DNA from: Tissierellia bacterium | GTDB lineage: Bacteria > Bacillota > Clostridia > Tissierellales > Sedimentibacteraceae | DNA length: 36,091 nucleotides | Assembly (NCBI GenBank): GCA_012519555.1 | Contig: JAAYPY010000027.1 | Location: 1-36,091 of the forward strand | Reading direction: 5' to 3' | Shown: piece after piece, positions 1 through 7,174 of the stretch | Numbering within the stretch: the stretch's first letter is position 1 | How the letters are laid out: each line of letters starts with the position of its first letter | Notes under the pieces: model-generated | What the model was told of the DNA's origin: nothing | Databases searched by the model: none | Seen by the model: the letters and a program-made list of their open reading frames with translations, nothing else | Program-made: the position numbers and the translations under genes

Positions 1-2
1 AC

Positions 3-1709
3 ATTGGGATTAATCATTTAACATTATTGCCCTATTATGAACAATTTGAGGTTGAACCATCAGACATTATATTATCTATAGTGCCTACACCTTTAAAAAA
101 CATCACAAATAAAAGAATAATCTATGTGAAATTCAGTGACCTGAATATATATACATTAATGAAGATATTTGTAGAATTAAAACTGACATCAGATAAGTTA
201 ATTCCAATACTAAAAAAATATACTGAATATATGTCTCTTTCTAATCACCACATGGCTATGATGAACCAGAATTTACAGGGAATTTTAGAAATAGTATCAG
301 AAGGTATCCTATGTATAGATAAAAATGAAAATACTATATTCTGCAACAAGTCATTTTCGGAATTATTAGATATTGACTATCATGAATTGTTATCGAAAAA
401 CTATAAAGAAATTGAATTTGAACAATGCTTAAAAAATATTATATACAAAAAAGATGATGTTTTATATGAAGTAATAAACTATAAAGATAAAAAACTACTT
501 GTGACAAAACTTAATTTACCTAATAGTCTTAAGGGATTCATTTTAAATATCCAAAAAGTATCGCATATACAAGCAGTAGAATCAAATGTAAGAAAGAAAC
601 TTATGGATAAAGGTTTTACAGCTAAATATTCTTTTGAAAATATAATTGGGGAAAGTGCTATAATAAAGTCTAAAATAAATGAAGCTAAAAAAATTGCAAA
701 GAGCAACTTTGCAGTGTTGATACAAGGAGACAATGGAACAGGAAAGGAAATGTTTGCTCAAGCAATACATAACGGATCTACGAGGGCACATGGACCTTTT
801 ATAGCCATTAATTTAGCATCCCTTCCGGACAACCTTGTTGAAAGTGAATTATTCGGTTATGAAGAAGGCTCTTTTACAGGAGCTGTTAAAGGCGGTAAAG
901 CAGGATTATTTGAATTAGCACATAATGGAACAATATTTATTGATGAAATAGGAGATATTTCTCTTCATATTCAGCAAAGGCTATTACGTGTGCTGCAAGA
1001 AAAGGAAATCATGCGAATTGGAGCAAATAAGATTATTCCAATAGATGTTAGAGTTATTTCAGCTACAAACAAAGATCTTTATTCTCTTGTTGAAAAGGGC
1101 AAATTCAGAAAGGATCTATATTACAGGCTGAAGGTCTTATATATTAACCTTCCTAACTTAAACAGCAGATCCGAGGATATTCCTTTATTTGCCAGATACT
1201 TTTTTGATAACCTTAACAGTACAAAATATTTTAATAATGATTCTATCAGCATACTCAAAAGATATTCTTGGGCTGGTAATGTCAGAGAGCTTCAGAATCT
1301 AATTTACTATTTAGAAACACTATGTGATACTGATGAGATAACGCCAGACGATATTCCTGATGAATTTAAAATAAATATGGATTTAAAATCATCATATAAC
1401 ATTGAATTTGAGAATGTGCTGTCCAATTACAAAGAATCTACTATCAGGGAGTTTCATGTAATACTTAATAGTCTCTATGCAGCCTATACAGAAAAGTCCT
1501 CAATGGGCAAAACCGCTATTTGTAGATTGATGAATAATTTAGGTATTGAAATTTCAGTTGAACAGGTTCGCCACAGACTTTCAAAACTTAGCTGCCATGG
1601 ATTTATCAATGTTGGTAAAACAAAACAAGGAAGTAAAATAACACAAAACGGTATTTTGTTTTTAAATTATATAGATATTAAATTAAGGAAAGAGAATTAT
1701 CATAAATAA
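3..1709 (+). CDS. Sigma-54-dependent transcriptional activator, PAS plus AAA+ (5' truncated by window)
   Basis: The frame is open to the first bases of the window, so the track's TTG at 27 is only the first possible start inside it and the real N terminus lies upstream. Numbering from that TTG, residues about 85-180 look like a PAS sensor. Residues about 205-430 form the sigma-54 AAA+ domain, with Walker A GDNGTGKE near 233, the sigma-54 loop as GSFTGA near 282, Walker B FIDEIGD near 306 and AGNVREL near 416. The C terminus (about 490-550) is not a clear Fis-type helix-turn-helix; it reads like a winged helix ending in GSKITQNG. By family it remodels RNA polymerase holding sigma-54 at -24/-12 promoters. 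The signal bound by the PAS or upstream part cannot be told from sequence. I saw no -24/-12 promoter in the window, so its target is unknown. It converges on gltX. Confidence 0.9.
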   Translation: MGINHLTLLPYYEQFEVEPSDIILSIVPTPLKNITNKRIIYVKFSDLNIYTLMKIFVELKLTSDKLIPILKKYTEYMSLSNHHMAMMNQNLQGILEIVSEGILCIDKNENTIFCNKSFSELLDIDYHELLSKNYKEIEFEQCLKNIIYKKDDVLYEVINYKDKKLLVTKLNLPNSLKGFILNIQKVSHIQAVESNVRKKLMDKGFTAKYSFENIIGESAIIKSKINEAKKIAKSNFAVLIQGDNGTGKEMFAQAIHNGSTRAHGPFIAINLASLPDNLVESELFGYEEGSFTGAVKGGKAGLFELAHNGTIFIDEIGDISLHIQQRLLRVLQEKEIMRIGANKIIPIDVRVISATNKDLYSLVEKGKFRKDLYYRLKVLYINLPNLNSRSEDIPLFARYFFDNLNSTKYFNNDSISILKRYSWAGNVRELQNLIYYLETLCDTDEITPDDIPDEFKINMDLKSSYNIEFENVLSNYKESTIREFHVILNSLYAAYTEKSSMGKTAICRLMNNLGIEISVEQVRHRLSKLSCHGFINVGKTKQGSKITQNGILFLNYIDIKLRKENYHK

Positions 1710-1750
1710 TAAATCCTTTCCTTAACTTCTCATTATTTAATTTAAAGTGT

Positions 1751-3394
1751 TCAATGTATGGCCTTTTCTATTCTTCTTCTGACTTTTGCTTCTCCCATTA
1801 TCTGCTGCAGCTCCCACACGTCAGGTGATGATGCGCGGCCTATAATTGCAATTCTTATTACAGTGCTTACATCTCCCACGTGTCCCTTATACATATGGGG
1901 ATTTTTCTTATAGTCCTTTGGCTTTGCTGCATATCCGTTCTCAGATGCGATAATCCTGATTTTTTCAAACCACTGACTTTGGTCGTCTGTGTGGTCGTAG
2001 GTATTCAAGTAAGCTAAGAGTAGTTTTTTAGCTTCTTCTTCATTAATATTCTCGGGATAAGAGTCTTCAATTTTAAAGTATTCATCAAAGTAATAGCTTA
2101 TAAAGTCAAAAATTTGCCTGCAATACATTAAATCCTTACGGGGCTTTTGCCCATCTCTTCCTAGAGACAGCAGCCTAATTACCTCATCTTTGTTGGAGGA
2201 TAATAGAGTAGCTGCTTCTTTCTTATGTTCATTTGCCCAGTTAAGCAAAAATTCATATATTTCTTCTGAAGGAATTTTCAAGAGAACATCCTTGCTGATA
2301 TTGTTCAACTTGTCTAAATCAAACAAGGCTCCCGAAGTGCTCATTTTTTCCAAAGTGAATTCAAAATCATCAATCGGGCTGTCCGGATTCTCCATTCTCC
2401 ATTCTTCAAAATTCGAATTTAATATGGTAAGAAGATATTCTCTGACAGATTCAGGATGATAGCCTAATTCTCTGTAATACCCTAATCCTAATTCAGGGTC
2501 TTTTCTTTTTGAAAGCTTTCTTTTGGCTCCATCATCCATTTTCATTAAATGTGCAGTATGACAATAAACAGGTGTTTCCCATTCGAATGTTTTAAACATT
2601 TCATAATGAATAGGAAGTGTTGAAAGCCATTCTTCGCCTCTTACCACATGAGTTATGCGCATTAGATAATCATCTACCACATGGGCAAAATGATATGTAG
2701 GTATACCGTTTGTTTTTAAAATTACAACATCTTGGAAATTTTCATGAATTGATAATCGCCCTCTTATGGCATCGTCTATTTCAAATGTTCCTTCTTCTCT
2801 TCCTTCGGAGCGGAATCTTATTACAAATTCTTCATTGTTGTTTAAGTGTTTCTCTACTTCTTCAAGTGTTAGGTTTCTGTCTCTTGCCCACTTGCCGTAA
2901 TATCCGGTATTTACATTTTCCTTGACCTGCCGGTTTCTTATTTCTTCCAGTTCTTCTTCTGTGCAAAAGCAAGGATATGCTCTTCCCATTTCAATCAAGT
3001 GTTTGGCAAAACACTGATATATTTCAGCTCTCTTGCTTTGAAAATACGGTCCGTAATTTCCTGTTTCTCCTTCAATGCCTGCGCCCTCGTCAAATTTTAA
3101 GCCAAAGAATTCAAGAGATGAAATTATTGTTTCTACGGCACCTTCTACCTTTCGTTTTTCATCGGTGTCTTCAATTCTAAGCATAAATACACCACCGCTT
3201 TGATGTGCCAATCGTTCATCAACAAAAGCTCCATACAAATTTCCCAAATGAATAAAACCTGTGGGACTTGGTGCCAGTCTTGTTACCTTAGCACCTGCAG
3301 GCAGCTTACGCTTTGGATATACTTCATTTTCATAATATTCAATTGTGTTTTTTATATTTGGATATAACAGTTCTGCTAATTTTTTATAATCCAT
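1751..3394 (-). CDS. gltX: Glutamyl-tRNA synthetase
   Basis: Class I synthetase that attaches glutamate to tRNA-Glu in the cytoplasm. The HIGH-type motif is APSPTGFIHLGN and the KMSKS-type motif is KLSKRK near residue 290. The catalytic core runs to about residue 330, followed by the helical anticodon-binding half. At 547 residues it is longer than the common bacterial enzyme of about 470-490, mainly through some 40 residues before the HIGH motif. The track starts at 3400, but GGAGG (3401-3405) abuts that ATG and is 6 nt from the in-frame ATG at 3394, so 3394 is preferred. A tRNA-Glu(CUC) gene lies just upstream on the same strand, with a terminator-like hairpin between them. No T-box is visible. 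Whether it charges tRNA-Glu only, or also tRNA-Gln, cannot be decided here. Confidence 0.95.
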   Translation of the reverse strand: MDYKKLAELLYPNIKNTIEYYENEVYPKRKLPAGAKVTRLAPSPTGFIHLGNLYGAFVDERLAHQSGGVFMLRIEDTDEKRKVEGAVETIISSLEFFGLKFDEGAGIEGETGNYGPYFQSKRAEIYQCFAKHLIEMGRAYPCFCTEEELEEIRNRQVKENVNTGYYGKWARDRNLTLEEVEKHLNNNEEFVIRFRSEGREEGTFEIDDAIRGRLSIHENFQDVVILKTNGIPTYHFAHVVDDYLMRITHVVRGEEWLSTLPIHYEMFKTFEWETPVYCHTAHLMKMDDGAKRKLSKRKDPELGLGYYRELGYHPESVREYLLTILNSNFEEWRMENPDSPIDDFEFTLEKMSTSGALFDLDKLNNISKDVLLKIPSEEIYEFLLNWANEHKKEAATLLSSNKDEVIRLLSLGRDGQKPRKDLMYCRQIFDFISYYFDEYFKIEDSYPENINEEEAKKLLLAYLNTYDHTDDQSQWFEKIRIIASENGYAAKPKDYKKNPHMYKGHVGDVSTVIRIAIIGRASSPDVWELQQIMGEAKVRRRIEKAIH

Positions 3395-3411
3395 TTCCAT
3401 CCTCCAAGTAC

Positions 3412-3435
3412 AGAGACATTTCCTCCGTGTCCCCT
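3412..3435. repeat. GGGACAC-type short palindromic element, copy 1
   Basis: AGAGACATTTCCTCCGTGTCCCCT, an imperfect GACA...TGTC hairpin just upstream of gltX. It belongs to the dispersed family described in the findings. Confidence 0.4.
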
Positions 3436-3439
3436 ATAT

Positions 3440-3465
3440 TAAACAAAAGACGGTCATAGACCGCC
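3440..3465 (-). terminator. Rho-independent terminator after tRNA-Glu
   Basis: On the minus strand GCGGTC-TAT-GACCGT is followed by CTTTTGTTT. It lies between the tRNA and gltX, so full read-through into gltX is not assured. Confidence 0.6.
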
Positions 3466-3475
3466 CCTTCCTTAA

Positions 3476-3547
3476 TAACCCATAGGGGAGTCGAACCCCT
3501 GTTTCCACCGTGAGAGGGTGGCGTCTTGACCACTTGACCAATGAGTC
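3476..3547 (-). tRNA. tRNA-Glu (anticodon CUC)
   Basis: The minus strand folds as a complete cloverleaf. The acceptor is GACTCAT with ATGGGTT (including G-U pairs) and discriminator A. The D arm is GTC...GAC. The anticodon stem is CCACC/GGTGG with loop CTCTCAC, giving anticodon CTC after T33. The T arm is AGGGG-TTCGACT-CCCCT. CCA is not encoded. Identity as Glu rests on the anticodon and the similarity of the D and anticodon arms to bacterial tRNA-Glu. It reads GAG codons and so is the minor isoacceptor beside the usual UUC species. Confidence 0.93.
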
Positions 3548-3563
3548 ATGTTAACCTATTATT

Positions 3564-3615
3564 AGGGACCTTCCATCCTGAAAGACTATCACAATAATAG
3601 AATGTGTGTCCCTGC
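3564..3615. repeat. GGGACAC-type element, copy 2
   Basis: AGGGACC ... GTGTGTCCCT flanks about 35 nt of A+T-rich sequence between the tRNA and the GNAT gene. It shares the GGGAC/GTCCC ends of the dispersed family and is weaker than the other copies. Confidence 0.3.
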
Positions 3616-3674
3616 ACTTTTTTATTATATAATAACCCATTGCCTTTGTCTATATATTTTTCTATGCTTATTTA

Positions 3675-4097
3675 TTATTTTGATGAGCTGCCGCAGCAAC
3701 CGCCTACATCTCCTTCTTTAACCATCAGGGTTTTATCATTTGATATTCTGATAAATCCTATCTTTTCCAAAATTTTTTGAAGGTCTTTATCAGATTCTAT
3801 ATAAGTTTTTTCAGCACCGATGGTAACTGCTTTTCTAACTAAGAGTCTAATAAGCAAATCCTCATAATTTAAACCCTTAAATTGTTTTTTGACACATAAC
3901 ATGTCGATAAAGTACATACCATCTTTAAATAACAGCCTTGCTGTTCCTGCAGGCACATCGTCTACGTATAAAACAGCGTTAAAGGCAAATTCATCATAAA
4001 AGTCGCTTAGTGTATCTGTATCAGCATATACTTCCTTCCTGATACTCAGGACATCGCTTAAGTTATTATTTCCTTGAAACCACCTTGTAGAAATCAT
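3675..4097 (-). CDS. GNAT-family acetyltransferase-like protein
   Basis: A 140-residue protein with the GNAT pattern: a strand with AGTARLLFKDG near residue 50, the strand IDMLCVKKQFKG leading into a long helix, and a C-terminal GFIRISND segment. The acetyl-CoA pyrophosphate loop is degenerate (QFKGLNY rather than QxxGxG/A), so activity or acyl-donor choice may be unusual. The tail ends GGCCGSSSK, a paired-cysteine end that could bind metal or be redox-active; that is inference. The start is supported by AGAGGTG a few bases upstream, and by a promoter with TTGATA and an extended -10. The substrate cannot be predicted. Confidence 0.75.
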   Translation of the reverse strand: MISTRWFQGNNNLSDVLSIRKEVYADTDTLSDFYDEFAFNAVLYVDDVPAGTARLLFKDGMYFIDMLCVKKQFKGLNYEDLLIRLLVRKAVTIGAEKTYIESDKDLQKILEKIGFIRISNDKTLMVKEGDVGGCCGSSSK

Positions 4098-4114
4098 TAT
4101 ACACCTCTTTTAGC

Positions 4115-4127
4115 GGTGCCAGGCACC
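4115..4127. repeat. GGTGCCaGGCACC palindrome
   Basis: A perfect 6-bp dyad around one base, lying in the 5' untranslated region of the GNAT gene between its promoter and its ribosome binding site. It may be a regulator site or a relative of the GGGACA hairpin family. Confidence 0.45.
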
Positions 4128-4150
4128 ACTTAGTAAACTAAAGTAAACTT

Positions 4151-4178
4151 ATTATACCATATGATTTCTATTTATCAA
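4151..4178 (-). promoter_or_regulatory. Promoter of the GNAT gene
   Basis: On the minus strand TTGATA, 16 nt, then TATAAT preceded by TGG (extended -10). Confidence 0.6.
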
Positions 4179-4264
4179 GTTTCGCCCAATATTTTGAGGA
4201 CCAAAAAAAAAGTATATTAATTAAATAATCTTAATAATTTTAGTATTGAAATAATGATGAATGT

Positions 4265-4282
4265 GTGTTAATTTTATAACAT
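4265..4282. promoter_or_regulatory. Rex-like operator candidate
   Basis: GTGTTAATTTTATAACAT contains the perfect dyad TGTTA-N6-TAACA and matches about 11 of the 14 defined positions of the Rex consensus TTGTTAA-N4-TTAACAA. It sits just upstream of the attenuator and the hydrogenase-linked regulator. The region is very A+T-rich, so chance similarity is possible. Confidence 0.3.
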
Positions 4283-4307
4283 ATCTAAGCTTAAGGATCT
4301 TCTAAGA

Positions 4308-4369
4308 GCAAGGAATACATTTATTAGTATTAAAGTATTATTCCTTGTGGTGCAAGGAATTTTTTTATT
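4308..4369 (+). promoter_or_regulatory. Attenuator-like leader with two exclusive hairpins
   Basis: Three segments share one sequence. CAAGGAATA (4309-4317) can pair with TATTCCTTG (4339-4347) over 9 bp. The same middle segment can pair with CAAGGAAT (4353-4360) over 8 bp around loop TGGTG, directly followed by TTTTTTATT. The second fold is a textbook intrinsic terminator and the first would prevent it. The Shine-Dalgarno of the next gene starts just after the T run. I recognise no known aptamer in the roughly 25-60 nt upstream. Confidence 0.65.
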
Positions 4370-4378
4370 GAGGTGTAT

Positions 4379-4627
4379 ATGGATAAGAGAATCGGAGTAA
4401 TTGGTATTGTAATTGAAGATACATCCCAAGTTGCCGAAGTGAACAGTCTTCTTCATGAGTATTCTCATATTATTATAGGAAGAATGGGTATCCCTTACAG
4501 GGAGAGAGGTCTTAATGTTATCTCTCTCATTGTTGACGGCACTAATGATGATATAGGAGCTCTTAGCGGAAAGTTAGGCAAAATAAAAGGGCTGAGTGTT
4601 AAAAGTGCTTTGTCCAAAAAACATTAG
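4379..4627 (+). CDS. TM1266-type iron-only hydrogenase system regulator
   Basis: An 82-residue protein resembling the small ACT-like family described as a putative iron-only hydrogenase system regulator (TM1266 type). Visible traits are the opening KRIGVIGIVIED strand, the helix-loop EYSHIIIGRMGIPY, and RGLNVISLIVDGTNDDIGALSGKLGKIKGLSVKS. Members usually accompany HydE, HydF or HydG, the maturases of the [FeFe] hydrogenase H-cluster; none is in this window. The track's GTG at 4373 overlaps the ribosome binding site GAGGTG, so ATG 4379 is chosen. It is the first gene of a run with an ABC importer and a HesB-like selenoprotein, behind a leader hairpin switch. Role as regulator is family knowledge; ligand and targets are unknown. 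Confidence 0.8.
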   Translation: MDKRIGVIGIVIEDTSQVAEVNSLLHEYSHIIIGRMGIPYRERGLNVISLIVDGTNDDIGALSGKLGKIKGLSVKSALSKKH

Positions 4628-4635
4628 GAGGCAAT

Positions 4636-5667
4636 ATGAAAAAAATTTGTTTTTTATTGGTGGTACTTTTTGTGCTAAGTTTTACAGCAGGCTGCAGCAA
4701 TGAACCTCAAGAAGCACCGGCACCTGAAAAGCCTGCCGAAGAAACACCCGTGCCAGTTGAAGAGCCGGCAGCTGTTGAACCTGTAAATGTTACAATTGCG
4801 GGGCTTAAGGGGCCTACATCCATTGGTATGATTAAAATGATAGATGAGAAGGCACTGCAAAGTGATAAATACAATGTGGAATACATTCAAGAAGCAGCAC
4901 CTGATTCATTGACGGGAAAAATCATAAACGGCGACATACAAATATCATCTGTTCCCATAAACTTAGCCTCTGTTCTATATAATAAAACTCAAGGCAAGGT
5001 CCAGTTGTTGGCGGTTAATACGATCGGCAATCTATTTATAGTTGGAACTGAGGATATAAACTCTGTCTCACAATTGGATGGCAAAACACTTGGCATGAGT
5101 GCAAAGGGTTCAACTCCGGATTTTGCCATGAATTATATTTTAAAACAAGCAGGACTTGAAGGCAAAACCGAACTGAATTATGTACTTGACCATGCTAGTC
5201 TTGCCCAGTCCGTGATTGCAGAAGATACGACAGTTGCGCTTTTACCTCAGCCTTTTGTGACACAAACTAGGCTGAAAAATCCCAATGTAAAAATTTTAGT
5301 TGATTTAAATGAAGCATGGAATGAAGCAACAGGCGGAAAAAGCGACTTATATACCGGATGTATTGTCATAAATAAAGAGTTTGCAGAAAACAACTCGGAC
5401 TTTGTAAGTGAATTTTTAGAACAGTATGAAAGCTCTGTTAACTGGGTGATGGAAAATCAAAAAGACGCATCTGTATTAGTTGCCAAACATGAAATAATGC
5501 CCGATGCAGCCTTAGTTGAAAAGGCTATTCCAAATTGCGGTATTACATTTAAAAAGGCAAGGGAAGCTAAGTCAGGTTTAAATGACTTTTATCAAATATT
5601 ATTTGATTCAAACCCTGCTTCAGTAGGAGGAAGCATGCCGGATGATGAATTCTATTTTACGGAATAA
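4636..5667 (+). CDS. ABC importer substrate-binding lipoprotein (NMT1/SsuA/ThiY-like)
   Basis: The start ATG follows AGGAGG and lies 8 nt after the preceding gene. The N terminus is a lipoprotein signal with lipobox TAGC (Cys20), followed by a Glu/Pro-rich linker to about residue 50 that would tether it outside the membrane. The rest has the two-lobed periplasmic-binding fold of the SsuA/TauA/ThiY class, with IAGLKGPTSIGMIKM early, the INGDIQISSVPINLASVLY segment and GKTLGMSAKGSTPDF in the hinge region. Relatives bind sulfonates, taurine, pyrimidine precursors of thiamine or other small ligands. I cannot name the ligand; no sulfonate or thiamine enzyme is nearby. It serves the permease and ATPase that follow. 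Confidence 0.85.
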   Translation: MKKICFLLVVLFVLSFTAGCSNEPQEAPAPEKPAEETPVPVEEPAAVEPVNVTIAGLKGPTSIGMIKMIDEKALQSDKYNVEYIQEAAPDSLTGKIINGDIQISSVPINLASVLYNKTQGKVQLLAVNTIGNLFIVGTEDINSVSQLDGKTLGMSAKGSTPDFAMNYILKQAGLEGKTELNYVLDHASLAQSVIAEDTTVALLPQPFVTQTRLKNPNVKILVDLNEAWNEATGGKSDLYTGCIVINKEFAENNSDFVSEFLEQYESSVNWVMENQKDASVLVAKHEIMPDAALVEKAIPNCGITFKKAREAKSGLNDFYQILFDSNPASVGGSMPDDEFYFTE

Positions 5668-6391
5668 AAACAAATTATTTATAATACTTTTTTGGATTTT
5701 TATTTGGGAGATACTGTCACTGATAATAGCTCAGGAGATATATCTCCCATCTCCTCATGCTGCATTTTCTTCTCTCATTAATCTGCTGACTTCAAAAGAT
5801 ACCTATATCACCATTTACTACAGCACTTACCGAACATTGGCAGGATTTTTTTTATCTTGTCTTTCAGGCATCTTGTTGGGAATTATATGCGGTATATATA
5901 AGCCCATATACGATTTGTTTAATCCTTTGATAATAATTATGAGAACAATCCCTGTAATGAGTATTATCATTATTGCAATAATATGGTTCAAAGACACCAA
6001 TGTACCTATTTTTGTCGCATTTTTAATGTGCTTTCCAATAATTTGGACTAATACTGTTTCCGGAATCCGTTCAACGGATAATAAGCTGCTTGAAATGTGT
6101 GAAGTTTATAAGATAAAAAAAATAAGAGTAATAAGTTCAGTATATTTATATTCCTCCCTGCCTTACATTCAAGCAGGAATGGTTTCTGCTTTAGGAATAG
6201 GCTGGAAGGTAACTTCCGCAGCGGAAGTTCTAAGTCTTCCCAAATATTCCATCGGGAGATTTTTGTATGATTCCAAGGTATATCTTGAAATCCCGGATTT
6301 ATTTGCCTGGACGATTATTATTGTTTCTCTGAGCTTTTTGTTTGAAACTCTGCTTAAAACTGTTTTTAGTTCTGGAGATAAAAATGATTAA
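5642..6391 (+). CDS. ABC transporter permease (SsuC/TauC/ThiX type)
   Basis: A 249-residue inner-membrane protein with about six hydrophobic helices. The cytoplasmic EAA-type loop that docks on the ATPase appears near residue 185 as ALGIGWKVTSAAEVLSLP. It overlaps the end of the binding-protein gene by 26 nt. The GGAGG for it lies inside that gene about 11 nt from ATG 5642, so translation is probably coupled; the adjacent ATG at 5645 is an equally possible start. By family it forms a homodimeric channel with two copies of the next gene product. Confidence 0.88.
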   Translation: MMNSILRNKNKLFIILFWIFIWEILSLIIAQEIYLPSPHAAFSSLINLLTSKDTYITIYYSTYRTLAGFFLSCLSGILLGIICGIYKPIYDLFNPLIIIMRTIPVMSIIIIAIIWFKDTNVPIFVAFLMCFPIIWTNTVSGIRSTDNKLLEMCEVYKIKKIRVISSVYLYSSLPYIQAGMVSALGIGWKVTSAAEVLSLPKYSIGRFLYDSKVYLEIPDLFAWTIIIVSLSFLFETLLKTVFSSGDKND

Positions 6392-7049
6392 ATTAGTTGA
6401 TGTTACTAAAAAATATGATGACCTGATTTTATTGCAGGATTTTAACATTAGTTTTGAAAAGAATAAAATAACGTGTTTATTTGGCCCTTCAGGTGTTGGA
6501 AAAACAACAATTGCAAATATTGTGGCAGGAATAGTTCCTGTTGACAGGGGTTTTGTGGAAGGTATCGACAACTCATTGTTTTCCTATGTTTTTCAGGAAC
6601 CGCGCCTTCTTAAATGGTACAATGTATATGAAAATATTGATTTTGTACTGAAGGATGTTTATGAACCTGAAAAAAGGGTAGATACAATTAATTCTTATTT
6701 AAAAATGGTCGAATTAAGCCAATATAAAAATTATAAAATTGATGCATTAAGCGGCGGTATGGCTCAAAGGGTATCTTTGGCAAGGGCTTTTGCTTATCCG
6801 TCACATATACTGATTATGGATGAACCCTTTAAAGGTCTTGATATTAAACTTAAAAATGAAATGAGCTCCTTGTTTATAAAAATGTGGAGCCTTAGTCAAA
6901 GAACGGTAATTTTTATAACTCATGATGTCGAGGAAGCAATTAATTTGTCACATGTTATTTATACTTTAAAAAACAGACCCGTCGATATTGTTGATAGAAT
7001 AATCGTTAATAATAAAGAAGAAATAAAAAACCTGCTTCTAAACCTTTAA
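6384..7049 (+). CDS. ABC transporter ATP-binding protein
   Basis: The nucleotide-binding subunit of the same importer. Counting from ATG 6384, Walker A GPSGVGKTT is at residues 34-42, the Q loop is FQEPRLLKWYN, the signature is LSGGMAQRVSLARA, Walker B is ILIMDEPFKGLD and the switch histidine is in ITHDVEEAI. All catalytic residues are present. The track's start at 6342 lies inside the permease gene; ATG 6384 has GGAG 6 nt upstream and overlaps the permease stop by 8 nt, the usual coupled arrangement. The 221-residue length is normal to slightly short for this class, which often runs to about 250. Confidence 0.9.
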   Translation: MIKLVDVTKKYDDLILLQDFNISFEKNKITCLFGPSGVGKTTIANIVAGIVPVDRGFVEGIDNSLFSYVFQEPRLLKWYNVYENIDFVLKDVYEPEKRVDTINSYLKMVELSQYKNYKIDALSGGMAQRVSLARAFAYPSHILIMDEPFKGLDIKLKNEMSSLFIKMWSLSQRTVIFITHDVEEAINLSHVIYTLKNRPVDIVDRIIVNNKEEIKNLLLNL

Positions 7050-7111
7050 TGAGTTAGCCGTATAGACATATATCTAGATTATTCTTATCGAAGGAATGTC
7101 CCAAATTATAT

Positions 7112-7124
7112 GTGATTAAATCAC
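7112..7124. repeat. GTGATT-A-AATCAC dyad
   Basis: A perfect 6-bp inverted repeat 51 nt before the HesB-like gene. It could be an operator. It is one base too short between half-sites for a CRP-type TGTGA-N6-TCACA site. Confidence 0.3.
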
Positions 7125-7174
7125 TGATTATATTTTTTGTTCGTATAAGATAAAGCAAAAATGGAGGCGAATTT

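Noticed and set aside
4246-4280. TTGAAA ... TATAAC as promoter of the TM1266-type gene
   Set aside because: The spacer is 23 nt, too long for a standard sigma-A promoter; the real promoter is not clear.
4274-4468. 64-residue minus-strand ORF over the attenuator
   Set aside because: It overlaps the leader hairpins and the start of the TM1266-type gene and has no ribosome site.
7111-7126. CRP/FNR-type operator at TGTGATTAAATCACTG
   Set aside because: The half-sites are separated by five rather than six bases and the outer bases do not match; kept only as an unassigned dyad.
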